A DNA stretch of 64,000 bases, taken from NCBI GenBank assembly GCA_965153455.1, contig OZ234501.1:12338001-12402000 (forward strand), read 5' to 3'. The stretch's first letter is position 1; the number at the start of each line of letters is the position of its first letter. The DNA is from Sphagnum compactum. Its lineage: Eukaryota; Bryophyta; Sphagnopsida; Sphagnales. The translations under genes were made by a program, and so were the position numbers. The notes beneath the pieces are model-generated. The model searched no databases, was not told the DNA's origin, and worked only from the letters and a program-made list of their open reading frames with translations. Shown here in pieces: positions 22,826-35,800 of the stretch.

Positions 22826-24927
22826 AGGGCAACCTATTTAGAGGGTGACCATGCCTTTTTTGCCTGAGATTTTTCTGTTCAATTCCTTGAGAAAGGTGTG
22901 ATGTGGACCTTCGGGGTGTGAAATCATCATGTTCATATCAAAGCCATGAACGTCTTTTAAATTTGGTTCCCAACCCCCTCCTTCCTCCCTTTCATGCATC
23001 ATTTCTTAAGTCCTTTCCCCCCTTATTGGAATTGTTTCTTCATTGTTGTCTTGCATTACAATAACTTTTGCTACCTTCTGCCTCAAGTACGTATTGCAAC
23101 TTGCCTTTGTGTTTTTCGTGGGGTGCTGAAAATATCAACTTCTATCAATTTCTTGTGTTGGCAATTCGTTGAAGCTATGCTACCACTGTGACATCAACAA
23201 AGAACATCATGCATGTGATTAAAACCATGTTAACTTATGGATACAACCTTGTGCCATCTTGGAAACTAAATTTAATTTATGAAACCATATGCACAACTAC
23301 GATGCATACAAGAGAAAGGCACTGCATGTAATTCTCATCCCACAACATCAAGCTTTTATGACCCTACAATGGAAAACTGATGTGAGGAAGTTATTTTCAC
23401 ATGTAAAATGTGTGAACTTGAAGCTAATATGACCATTAGGTTGTAGCACGAAAAAACTTTTTAGTAGCTGGGGGTAAAAGGGATCAAGACATGCACATAT
23501 ACCTATGGACAATGACAAGCCCAAAAAAATGCAAAGGAGCTAGACAATATAAGATAAATGTGAACCAAGATGTAAAGTTGAAAAGACAAAGTGTGTTCTT
23601 CAAAGATAGAAGTTCAATAAGGTTGAAAAACCTAAGAGGAGATAAATTTTAGAAGACGGTTCCAATCAATGCACGAAATAGTAAGGCATGTTCAAATGGG
23701 ATGCACAAGCACATGTGTAGGGTTCCTTATGAATTTCTACATTGTTCTACTATATATGAGATTGGAATTTGGCGTAAGGACAATAGGAATCGTTGATTTT
23801 AAATGCACAATCGAATTGGTCTTCTCTCCCTATATGAGTGGAACTACATTGATGGGTGAGTGGACTCATAATTCTTCAGCAGCTTGCAATGACCCCATCT
23901 CTTGCAAACGTGCTTACAACTCTGCCATTCGGCACTTCTTGGCCTCCTCGTAGCTGTTGTATGTTGTGTTTGTCTCTACTCCACTGGAGTTTCCTTTCCT
24001 TTTGGGGACACTTCTCTCATCAACTATGGAAATTTCACCAGCGTCGTCCATCACCATTCTACTCCTCCTGTTCTACAGTCCCTCTCAACATGGATCGTAA
24101 ATAAGTGATAATAGTTTTCAACACACTTTCACTCATGGTGTAAACAAGACAAAGTAAGTCTGGCTCCTTTTGCAGCTTGAGTAGCTTGAAATTCCAAATA
24201 TATCAATGTGGCCCCACCTTACTTGTTGTAGGTCACACCATGGATTGGTCATTTTTTATGGCTCAGTTGATTTCACGAAAGCCTTAGTTGAACATCTTGG
24301 CCCTAGCAAATACTTGGGGCCTTGTGTTATGTAATGTGGCCATTCTTGCATGCAGGTGTGCCTCTATACAGACCTAATAGTTGTGATCCATAGTTATGGC
24401 CATCTTCAACTCTAGATAAGCCCTTTTTTTTATTGGCAAAATCTTGCCAAAAAATGAAATTAAATTGAACATTTTGAAAATGAAATGATTTTGGAGGTTT
24501 TGAATCGCCCAAGTGAGGTAAGAATTATAGTAAAAATTGTCAAATTACTATGTTTGGTTTTGAGTGTGTAGCCAAATATAGAGAGCAATCATCAAAGATT
24601 TGTATTTAACATATAGTTTGTAGATAGAATTAGCTAAATCTTCCAAATGATGATTGCCGCTTTCTTTACATTTTCCTATGGACAATCACCACTTTGGCTA
24701 AAAAACATAATTTCTCATAAAAAACACTGGTCCACAATGAAAATTGTAAGGAACCCATTTGGAGATTGCATTACAACGAATGAAAAGGCTATGGGCCCCA
24801 TTAAATTCCTAGGTTAGGGTGTTCCCAAGATGTTTGTTCAACACCCTTTTTCCCCCTACACTAAGCAATTAATAGCTTGTGCCATTGGCTCAAGCCTAAA
24901 CTGGTTACCCAACTATTTTGCAATATA
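22826..24927. other. Intergenic spacer
   Basis: No gene is supported. A segment at about 23,850-24,110 is less AT-rich than its surroundings and open in two overlapping frames (one ending FPFGDTSLINYGNFTSVVHH), which could be a stray gene or transposon fragment. I recognise no family. Confidence 0.4.
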
Positions 24928-25283
24928 ACCAGTGTTGGGTGGTTCTTAAAACTAAGAACAGATACCTGCCAGTTATCAACCTGGATATATACATTTACCC
25001 ATCAGTCATCAAACTTGAAAAAAACCAATACCAATACATAATCACGGTTCTCTGAAAATCTAAAAAAATCAAAGAACAGTCCAAAGAATCATCAGTTGTT
25101 GACCGGTTCTTTCATGAAAACTACAAGTTCTTTGAAATATTTGAAATAATCAAGACCGACCTCTTCTTCGATTTTGATTTTTCACAAAGAACTGGAACCA
25201 CATGTTTTTTAATTTTGAAATGCTTAACTAAGGAACCGGAACTACCAATTCTTTACAAGATCAGAGAACCATCCAACACTGGT
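24928..25283. mobile_element. Small inverted-repeat element, possibly hAT-type MITE
   Basis: Left end accagtgttgggtggttct and right end agaaccatccaacactggt are inverted copies with one mismatch over 19 bases. The 356-bp body is rich in gaacc/ggttc words. Ends of the CAGTGTTGG kind fit hAT-type non-autonomous elements, but no clear 8-bp target duplication is seen, so the superfamily is inference. Confidence 0.6.
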
Positions 25284-28200
25284 ACAAACATCAACTTTTG
25301 GAATTTAATTCAATTTCCAATTTTTTTATATAGTGCAATGTCTATCACAACTAATATGTTAAAATTTCCAAAATGCCTTCATTATGATTTATTAGAAGGT
25401 TTCCAATGGGTTTAGATGTAAGGTCAAGTGGCCCATCACAGATCACTAACTGATCACCGATCACTTTGGCAAATCTTCGTCAATTCTTCTCCATTTTAAG
25501 TGATTTAAAATGTTATAAGAGAGCCTTCTCAAGCTCTAAAATTTGTCTTTGAAATGCAAAGCCAAAGGAGCAACCAAAAATGAGCAGTAAAGAAAACATG
25601 TTTTTTCGAATTACAAAACGCATTTTTTTTCATTTTGACCCCTCCTATTTCATCAGTGCATAACTTTCTCAATTTTTTGTTCAAATTGAGCGATTTAAGC
25701 TGCTTTGAAATTGCCATCTTAAGCTTTACAAATCATCTTCTAACTTTAAAAGCAACAAAGTAATATTTAGGGATTTTTTGAGGGGATCAGAAATAGGCTA
25801 CGAGGTGTTTGGTCTGGTTTTTAAAAAAAAAACAACCCCCCGTACTTCAAGGGCTGTAACCTCCAGTTCATTTTTGCCAATTTTTAGTGTGGTAAATGCG
25901 CCAAGAGGAGGGCTTCATCTAATCTTTGGACGCTATAAACAATGGGGCCCTCCTGCACAAACGGCGAGCAAACCCTACCTTAAGGGATTGTTCATGGGTT
26001 GTTCTACCCTAATGGGACCTTTTGTATCCACCATGGTTGGGAGGTGATTTGAATCATGGTGGTCAATTGGCTATGGGCTGGAAGTTCATCAATTTACAAA
26101 ATGTCTCCAAATGGGCTCTTAAATTTGGGAATGGTGTTGTATGGATTGCTTGTAGGAGGTTAGAATGTATGTTAGAATGTATCTCAATTCTCTTAGTTCA
26201 AGATATTTGTGGCCGGGAGGTGTAGCACTTGGGCCAATTTGACATTAACTGCATTTTTTGAGACATGTAGGAAAAAATCCAAAATTAATATTATTCTAAA
26301 GGAGAATAAAATATTTGATGAAATATTTAAGAATGTATCATTTGTTGAAATGACATCTGCAAAATAAATAAATTATTCCACAAAAATGTATTGAATTGGC
26401 CAAGGTCTTACCATTATAAGACCCCAAAATAAAAAGGGCCATGTGGTAAAGGAAAAGGGATTTTGGGCCTATTGTTTTGAGAAGGCCTAAAACTTATAGG
26501 GTTTAGGCCTTACTATTTCAAGGTTTTAGTTTTAGGCCCTTCCGAAATAGGTAGCTTACAAAATTGTAAGATCTTGTTGATTAGTTGCCTGGCATCTTAT
26601 AAGGTCATAAGGCCTAGTGGAAAAACAAATCCTAACAAGGGACTTAAAACTACAAAGGAAAAATTTGGTTATTTTTTGATGACCAACAAAATGGTCATGC
26701 GAGTCCAATGCCCATGATCCCTGGTATGGAATATTTACAAACCCTTGTCTTGCTCTAATGGCCATGATAATATTCCCTTAACCAAGGTAATGAATCTATA
26801 AGCTGTTGAAAATTTTCTTCATGGAAAATTCATGTAGTCAGGGAAAAAGATTAACATGAAAAGTGAAATTTCATGAAATTTCAACTTGACCCTAAAGCCT
26901 AAATCCTTGAGTACATACTAAGGGGGAAAATGCCCCAAACCCTAAACATATGGCAAAAAAAAATCCAAAACACTAGATTTTTATGTAGAGGGGAAGTTTA
27001 GGGCTAAAGGCCTTTCCTATTTTAAAGGTTCCTAGGCATGATGGTAGTAGCCCAAATTTCGAGCCCTAGAAAACAACAGAGGCTTAGGGCCCTACCCATT
27101 TCAATGATAAAAACATGCCTATGGTTTTAGAGGGCGTGAGCTTCCAAGTCAAAGATTTCTTCCATTGTGGAAATGCAAGCACTGAACTCTTATGACTAAC
27201 AATGGTCATCAAAAGACACAACAAAAATTAGTGTAGACCCGCTTTTTGAGTAATCTTCTATAAAAGCAAAGAATTTTTATTCTTCAATAAGGGAAAATAT
27301 TCCCACAGTTCCATAGGTTGTTGACCTTACTTAGGAAATATTTTAATTCGAAGGCATCATGGCCAATGGAGCAAAACCTTTCTATGATATCATATTATTA
27401 GGCGGGTGTGGTTTAATATTTGTCCAAGATGCATGGTGCACACTAGACTAGCTCACCTCACAAGTTGTAAATTTTTTTCCATCATCAATACTTGTTGTTT
27501 AAAGTTAATGGCAAGGAACTAAATTGAGAATGTACAATTTATTCATTTGAAGATGTGGGAGACAAGGGACCACAAAATTACTTGCTCATTTTATCACAAG
27601 AAATTCAACAATGAAAGTGAATGCTAAGTTTGGGGGATGGAAGGAGCATGTGATTATGTCCAATGTTCAAATGGTCAAATTTTTTTGGTAGCCCATCTAA
27701 AAATTTGTTGAATTTCCCACAAACATTAGTGGAATATTGTTCCAACCACTGGCAATTCTCAATCAATATTCCACTTTAATAATTTCTTAGAATATTTTTT
27801 TGAACATCGAACTAGTTGGACATTATTCAAAACCTCTGTACTTTCAATATTTATGAAAAATTTGTGATGGTCATAAACATGCACATAATTTATTTCAACC
27901 ACTGGTTGGGATTGACTAGTAGTCATTTACTTTAATTTATTCATTACGTTTGATTTACATGGCCCTTACTAAGACATCCATAGATTATTGTTCCAACCAT
28001 TGAATGGGGTTGTCTTCCCAAAGTTCTGGAATAATGTTTCAAATGTTGTAAAAGTTTGATCACTACTCTCAGAATTTGTATTTTCAAAATTATTTGAAAA
28101 AATCCCAGTTCCACAAATTATGCTTGATCAACCCTCCAAAACAACAATTTGTTCAGAATAATTTTTCAAGCACATCTTAAGCTTGACCATTATTCACAGA

Positions 28201-28380
28201 TGTTTTATAAAAAAATTGTTCGCCCCCCTCCCCAAGTCTACAACTATGAAAATCTCTTGTTACCTAGACAAAAAAAAAATGCACATCAATAATTCTCCAT
28301 GTTTGCACTTATTCAACAAGCTAGAAAACCAAAGACATTGAACACAATGGAGAGAAACAAAAACCAAAAGGGATGAAGTC
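25284..28380. other. AT-rich spacer
   Basis: No gene is supported. The stretch 26,400-27,130 repeats words such as aggccta and gggtttagg irregularly. The stretch 27,690-28,140 repeats ttccaaccactgg-like words. Neither forms a regular array. Confidence 0.4.
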
Positions 28381-29035
28381 CATGTTTTCTTACACTTTAC
28401 AAGTAATCCAAGAAGGCTTCGCGAGTGAAAGTAGACCAAGTACCTAGTCTTTTGGCCTCAGACTTTTGGTATGTTGAAATTGGGATAATAGTTTTGAGAT
28501 CAATCAAAGGTATTGCCCCATGCTTTGCATATAACAAAACACATGAACCAATGATCCTTTGACATGACTAAACTTGGTGCACCTACTAGACAACCATCAA
28601 GTCATTTCAAAGAAAAGTCATACTTGTTGTCACAAACATAATCCAGGAATGAAAGAACAATTGAGAACCTTACTTATTTAAATTCGTCATTGCTGTCAAC
28701 AATTTGACAACCCCCTCGTGTTATTGAGGACTATTGAGTCCACATCCACATGTCAATTCTCTTCATGCTTGTGCACTTGATCAATGAATGGCAACTAGGC
28801 TTGAAATCTATGGTTGTCATCCCACACGGAAAAAATCCTATTGAATAGTTTTTTCAAATCTGGATCAACTCGGAGATACCATCAAACTTGGCATTCTTTG
28901 CTTGCTTGCGAATGTCCAATGAATTCAACAACTTGGGAGTGACCATCTCTTGTACTATTTTGTTTCTTTGTGGTAGAAACATAAAAGACTCTATTTCCCT
29001 CTTTATAGCTTAGGAATGCATAACTTGGCCTTACT
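28380..29035 (-). pseudogene. Decayed coding sequence of unknown family
   Basis: From about 29,030 to 28,680 one minus-strand frame reads continuously as protein-like sequence: YAFLSYKEGNRVFYVSTTKK, then VVEFIGHSQASKE, LRVDPDLKKLFNRIFSVWDD, NHRFQA, LPFIDQVHKHEEN, HVDVDSIVL. It is broken by three stops at places where Trp would fit (before WYLRV, after RFQA, after HEEN). It ends at a natural-looking stop near 28,680, after which another frame reads FSLK-stop-LDGCLVGAPSLVMS. I cannot assign the family. The style resembles a transposon-encoded ORF. Confidence 0.4.
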
Positions 29036-29695
29036 TGTTGGTTGAATTTTCAACTCCTTTATGATCTGATTTGCAGATACCTTGTGATCCTTTTGTATGT
29101 CGAAATTCGCTTGTCAAAATCAACATCCCCTTCATCAAACTCAATCTACACAAATTACAAATGCACATTTTCAAAAACCATTTCCATTACTTCAAGCTCT
29201 AGTGCACTATTTTTGATTCTATTACTACATTTTTATACATATGAAAACAAGATTTACAAAGGATTATTGGTTTGTATTTGGAAAACTACAGTACAAAAGA
29301 AACTTGAAAAATAGTCTCACATTATTCAAGTGAATCCCATATGATCAAAACACGATATTTGTACATGAAGGGAAAATAATTATGTAGATTACATAAACAA
29401 AAAGGCAAAAATTGTCCAAAATATTCAGTATTCAATGGGCTTTTCATGTTGGTTAACATATTGGTTGCAAGCTCACAAAGGCCATATTTCAAGTATTAGA
29501 GTTTTGTTTGTTGGTTCCATTGCATCTTTAATTTTTATGTTTTTGGGGATGGCTTAATTATTCTCTAGTTTCTCAGGTTCACGAATTTGCACGTAGATGT
29601 CTCTCAAGGTACTTAATTTTCTTAGAATTTCTTAAAGGATAAATAAAATCTGAGTGTCTAAACCACAATCAAGTACCAAGGAACAAAACAGGGGC
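29036..29695. other. AT-rich spacer
   Basis: Nothing supported beyond short open frames. Confidence 0.4.
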
Positions 29696-29699
29696 ATAT

Positions 29700-30985
29700 A
29701 AGGGTGGGGGTCTTTGGGCTCCACTGGCGATGGCGAGTACCAAGAAAAAAAACCCAGGGGATAGAAGGGCCGGGGTTTTGGGCTCCATTGGCGAGGTCAC
29801 ACTTTTTTTTTAAACCTTCGGCGAAGGAGCATGAAGCTACCTGGCAGGGGAGAACTTAAAGAAAAAAACCACCGCCGTGGAGCTTTGAACTCCTCAGTGA
29901 TGGCGACCTCTGTCAGAACTTGGGAAAAACAAGTTAGCACAAAGCTCCCCTGGCATTGAAATATAAAAATGTACAACCCCTTGCCGGAGGAGTGTGGAGC
30001 TCCCCGAATAGGCAGAGTTCAAAGAAAAAAAAACCACCGCCGTGGAGTTTTGAGCTCCCTGGCGATGGCAAACCATGACAGAAAGCAGAAAAAAAAGCCA
30101 GGGGAGCTTTGTGTTCCCCTAGCTTGTATTTTTTTCTAAAAAGCAGGACGTCGTAAGAGCTTTGAGCTGCCCGGTAGGGCAGAGTTCAAAGAGAAAATAA
30201 ACCACCGCTGGAGAGCTTCGAGCTCCCCAACGACGGCGAACCATGATAGAAAGCGAAAAAAAACCCAAGGGAGCTTCGTGCTCCCTTGGCTTGGAAGTTT
30301 TTTAAAAGAGCAGGACGCTGGAGGAGCATGGAACTCCCCGACAAGGCAGAGTCAAAGAGAAAACAAACCACCGCCAGGGAGTTTCGAGCTCGTTAGCGAT
30401 GGTGAATCATGACTAAAACAGGAAAAAAAGCCAAGGGACCTTCATGCTCCCCTAGCTTGGATTTTTTTATTAAAAAAACAGGTTGCCGGAGGAGCGTGGA
30501 GCTCCCCGGCAGGGCAGAGTTCAAAGAGAAAACAAACCACCGCCGGGGAGCTTCGAACTCCTCGGCGGTGACGAACCATGACAGATAATAGAAAAAATAA
30601 ACTAGGGGAGCTTCATGCTCCCCTGGCTTGGAATTTTTTTAAAGAAAAGTAGGTCGCCGGAGGAGCGTGGAGCTGCCCAGTAGGACAGGACTAAAAGAGA
30701 AAACAATCCACCGTCGAGGAGCTTTGAGCTCCCCGACAATGGTGAACCATGACCGAACGCAGAGAAAAAGCCAAGGGAGCTTTGTGCTCCCCTGGCTTGG
30801 AATTTTTTTTTAAAAATGCAGGTCGTCAGAAGAGGATGGAGTTGCCAATGGTAAACCCAAAGAGAAAAAGACACTACCGTTGGGGAGCTTCACGCCCCCC
30901 GACGATGGCGCTTTCTATGAGAAAGCGAAAAAAAAGGCCAAACTTGAATGTCGTTGACGATAGTGGATTATAAGGAAGAAAGCTG
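29700..30985. repeat. GC-rich satellite, about 168-bp unit built of three hairpin subunits
   Basis: Unit starts marked by (g/a)cagg followed by a cgccgg-like word lie near 29,975, 30,143, 30,310, 30,478, 30,649 and 30,819 (spacings 167-171), with degenerate units before and after, so about seven copies. Each unit holds three GGAGC...GCTCC palindromes about 55-60 bp apart (30,491, 30,547, 30,607, then 30,662 in the next unit) separated by A-rich spacers. One is aggggagc-ttcat-gctcccct. Open frames on the minus strand here repeat with the unit and are not believed to be genes. The array is far richer in GC than its flanks. Confidence 0.85.
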
Positions 30986-32890
30986 AGAGCTTTTTAAAAA
31001 AACATTCTCTGTTGTTGATGCTAACTTCACAAAAGCTTACAACTACAAGCACTAAGTAGGAGAAAAAGAATAGTTGATTTTTTAAGACCAAGAAAGATGC
31101 TGCAAATTGTTGTAGGCATGTATTACCTCCTTCAAAATAGTCCTTTCCTCTTGTGGTGCCATGTTTGTAGTCTCAACTCCTTCTAATTTTTTGCTCCTAA
31201 TTCCCTGGAAACATACAATAAAAGATACTCAAAATCACAAGGAAGCATATTTTTGTGAAAGGCTAAAACTCAACCATCTCTCACTATCATTTTTCTAATA
31301 ATAGTGAATTTATATGCCAAAATGGTTATTGGGTATAACAAAAACATATTGAGTTTGTACATGAGTTTTCGGGCTGTTTGCATCCTGCAAAAATAATGGC
31401 TTCTCTGTTTGGTCCCCATCCAGGAGCACATTGGAGTCGGCCCTCAAACCAATGTTCCTGGCAACCTCTTTGGACATAACATCTTAAGTCTCCGCCTCAA
31501 TATCATTTGGATTCTCCAAAAGTTTCTCTGCAGCCATTGGCTGTTCTGTAGAACACTAAACATGCTTTCCCTTTGGTGCCATCAATTTATTTTTGCTTTG
31601 TATTGGGCTGGTTATGCCCGCGTCTCCTCCACTGCTTGCTCTTTGGAGCTTGGACTCTTGCTTCATTGATGTTTTGCATTTGGAGTGTTGTTTATAATGG
31701 TCCTTCAATTGTTGCTAGCATTTATCGATGGCATCAACAACTTTTAATAATATTTTAAATAAAATAAGAAACTATCATTTTGACGGTTATTAGGATCCTT
31801 TAAATGTGAAAGGGTTAATTTCATCACATTTGGAGTTTAATCGACCAATATGGTTTCAAGGCAAGGACATTGTGTTCATTTCCATCTACTGTGTTTAATG
31901 TTGTAGGTGGCCTGTATTTGGTAGTTGTAGAACCATCAATCTTGAAACCTCTTTACAATGATATGGCTATGCTACTATTGCTTATGGTATTGGCCCAAGT
32001 GTGAATTCATTGTTACCCGATTAGTTTTAGTCCTTCCAAAGGTAGCTTCTTCGAATTCAAATGAATTTCCAAATCCACCTCGCTGAACCCCCTTCATAAT
32101 ACAAATATTGAACCCAAATTCTTCCATAATTTTTAGTTATGTTTTGAAAGGGTTTTTACTAGGCTTTTTTTAAACAATGTTCAACAACTTCTACTCCATA
32201 TGTAATAACTAATAAGAACAAAAAACATAGCCTAGGTAGTTTATTATTTGGGGTCTTTCAAATTCTTGGTGGTGGTCCTTTATTGTTCAATATTTGGATA
32301 GTTGTCATAGGATAAAAGTAGGATATTTTTTCTCATCAAAAGATTGCTAGGTCATTCAATGTCCATCAATAACATCTTCATGGGTTCATTAGCTATTAAT
32401 ATCTGCTTACAAAGTTGCCTTTTTGGCATGTATTGTTTTGTTTATGGTTCAGCTACCATATATCATTAATATATATTGTCATAATGCAATATGGTATTAA
32501 CACATATATATGGTATTATGTATTTTATTGAAGAAACAATATGTAATGCAATATTATAATGAAGATTTTGGAATTAATATATTATTTGTTAGATTTCAGT
32601 TCATTAGCATTTTGAACTTTGTCCTGCGTGTGATTCCCACTTCAAATCCATATTTGAATAATCTAGGTCTTTCCATTTGTCTGTACCAACTATGTTTTTC
32701 CATAGTTATGTGTTATATTGTTTCATTCAAATCTAGTATAGTTTTTTGGCCACTATTGTGATCAATAAGGTCTCCATTCAGGTTTTTTGGTCGATACATT
32801 TACAGACTTTGATTTCTTCCAGAGGATTGGATTGTTGTTACTCTTTTTTTTCATTTTGCACTAAATCAACATATTTCTTCTATTGTTTTC
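30986..32890. other. AT-rich spacer
   Basis: No gene is supported. Open frames at 31,409-31,758 lack motifs. A cluster of tatat-rich text lies near 32,460-32,520. Confidence 0.4.
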
Positions 32891-32893
32891 AAG

Positions 32894-35800
32894 ATGGCAG
32901 GATATAGTTTAAGCTTTATGATTGTTCGTTATTTGATACATAAATTTACACCATTAACCATGGACATTTCAATGGATGGTTTTGTAGAGGTTTTTGATTA
33001 TGTGTTTGCTATCAAGTTCAAAATGCATGTTCATTTGCTTTTGGTGGAATGAAAGTTCCTTGACAACAACAATATCTTAATTAATTATGTTTTCCAACAA
33101 CCATTGCATTTGGGTTATTTTTTAGTATGGAGAGATCCTGTAGGGAATTACAAAGTCCATGGTGAAAACATGGCATTGTTTTCAGCATTTTTGTCTATTG
33201 TTCCAAGAATTGTTACCTTCAAAAAGGAGAAATAACAACCCACAAAAGTGAAAGGTGAACCTCATGTTTCATGGAATGTCTTTGACCTTAGTGATGGTAC
33301 AAATGATGATGATGTTATGGTTATTCCAAGTCTTGTCGTTCGTGTAAGTCCACTACATATTAGTATTGCAACCCTATCAAACCCTTTGATTCTAGATGAT
33401 CCAAATCAAGTATTTTTTGCATCTATTCCAAATCAATTGCCCCTTTCAAGCTCTGCAATTCATTCAATTCATGCATCTGCTTGCTCCCTCAATCCACTAC
33501 TAGTCAAGTTTCTAGATCTTCGAAACCTTCCCCTATTAGTTCCCCTTCCTTTACATTTTGTGGGGGTTAAGCTCTTCAAGTAATAATGCCATTCATTGTT
33601 TGAGAGAGATGACTAAGGCATCATGGTGTAGAAATGAAATTCGCAACATATTTTTTAATATCATCAATATTGTTCAAGTGCCTTTTTTGCCTCGAGAGTT
33701 TTGATGGAAACATCTTGTTCAAACTTCTTCCCAAACCTATGGCAACTACCATGGTTAAGCAGATGCAAGGTATGGATAGGAAACACGATGGCCACCCTTG
33801 GTGTGTGGTGAAAACCACCCACATAAAAAATAATTATGGATTGAATTTTAGGTGAACCACTTGTGTTGGTCATTTGTGTTGTGTGGTGGAGGATTGCCCA
33901 AGTTTGTTGCGAGATGGAAAACCCAATGAGGTTCATTGCAAAGGTGCAACAGATAATGCATTTTTGCCCAGACATGTCCCTCCTCCACATTCCATAATTG
34001 TAGATACAAATTTTGTAACACACCCCCTTTATGTGTTTCCACCTGCGATGCTAGGATCTATTATGTTGTGCACAAACTACCTAATATGATTAGAGCTTGC
34101 ATCCATTTTGGTTCGCACAATCATCTTGTTTCAAGTGGTGATTGTCATGAATCGACTGAGATTACAAAGGAATTGGTGGGGCGTGAGCTGGAAAAAAATC
34201 CATGTGCAACCACTTCGACTATTGCTTTCGCTGCTAGTAAAACATTTTTGAGCCATGAGCTATTTGTCTCTAGTGAAACACCTACAATGAAACTACAAGG
34301 GCCAATTTTCATGGATTGATGGATAGATTTTTTACATTTTCTTCACCCAACATCAAGAATCTTGTTTCATCCTTTCGGCATGAAAATTCTGGACATGGCC
34401 CATTGGATAACATTCTTGAGCTAAAGAAAATTATCCTTATGATTACATCCAAGACAATGTCTACCCTGAACAAGGTTTCCCAAAAGTTTATTTGTTCAAA
34501 ATGTTCACAAAAGGTGAAGGGAGTGGGGTTGATCTTGTTGCACATATTCAACTGGGTGGAGATTTGCAAGGAACATGGTTGAAGTTTAACCATTGTAAAC
34601 ATGTTTCGGGTTGCAGTACCATGGCATGCCATGTCTATGACCCAAATGATGTTAGGGTCATGACAATTGCAATATGTGACATGCAATCAGAGGATGTGGA
34701 ATCTCAAGTTCTTATTTGGAGGGCCCTCGTGAAGTTCATGAAAACAAATGGAGTTCATATGCCACAATTCAAAGCGTTCATAGTAGATAATGCTCAAGCG
34801 AATTAAAATGTTTTGCGAATTGTGTTTGGCCCATTTGGAGACCTTTCCCAACCATTGCCCAACAAAGAACGAACTTGTCTTTTCCATTGGGTTCAGTCTA
34901 TGGAAATTTCACATTAACATACTCATTCGGGTGCTTCATTTGAAGGCAAAACGCATGGAAATTTGCAACAATTATAAGAATTCCAAAACACTTGATGAAA
35001 CAAATGCAAGTTTTGAGGTTGTCAAGTCTTGGTGCCATTCAACCAATGTGGCAATAGGGACAAACTTTGAAGAGTTCAACCATTGGTTAGCCTTTTGGCA
35101 TTTTTGAGTTCATTAGTGGGGGAATTTTGCGTTCAAGTACTTCATTTGCAATCTACTCATCTCCCAATTAGTCCATATTTGCTTGTTAAAATCAATAGGT
35201 TATTGAGTTTAGAAAATTAATAAATGCCACATGGTCAATGTTACAAAGTTAGTGCGTGTCATTTTTGAATTTTCCACTTATTGTGTGTAGGGTTTGACAA
35301 TTGATGAAGATGCCAAAATGCCTACTTGTAACTTGTTTGAAACAATTCATAAAACTTGGCTACAACAATCCAAGAAAAAAGGCAAAGATTTTTTTGATGC
35401 CATAGTTGATGACTTGATTAGGGTTTTGGAGCAATAAACTTGTTATAGAATGCATTTGATGGGTAAACTAAGAGGAACAAGACCATATCAAACCCAATTG
35501 CAATTAAAAGCTGCACATTTATTTGGTGATCCAAAGAAAATTGCACATGTAATTGTAAATATTGTGTTTGGTAGTCTAATACATAATAGGTCCATTGGGT
35601 TGGGAGGTGAATAACGATTTAGGTCTTGTAAGAGAAAACTTAACACTGCGATAGGTTCCCTTCAAGATTCACATTAACCTGATAAAGTGAATTTCTTTGT
35701 GCCACGACAATCAAACTCTATTAGTATGTAAGAAACCTCTACACATGGATCTTCAAAATCCCATTTCCAGCATGGATTTCAATCAAGGTTAGTTAGCCAT

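Noticed and set aside
30186-30874. Minus-strand open frames with repeating peptides
   Set aside because: They are produced by the 168-bp satellite, whose unit length is often divisible by three. There is no start, domain or splice evidence.
29700-30985. CRISPR-like array of palindromic repeats
   Set aside because: The spacers are as repetitive as the palindromes, there is no cas context, and the genome is plant nuclear.
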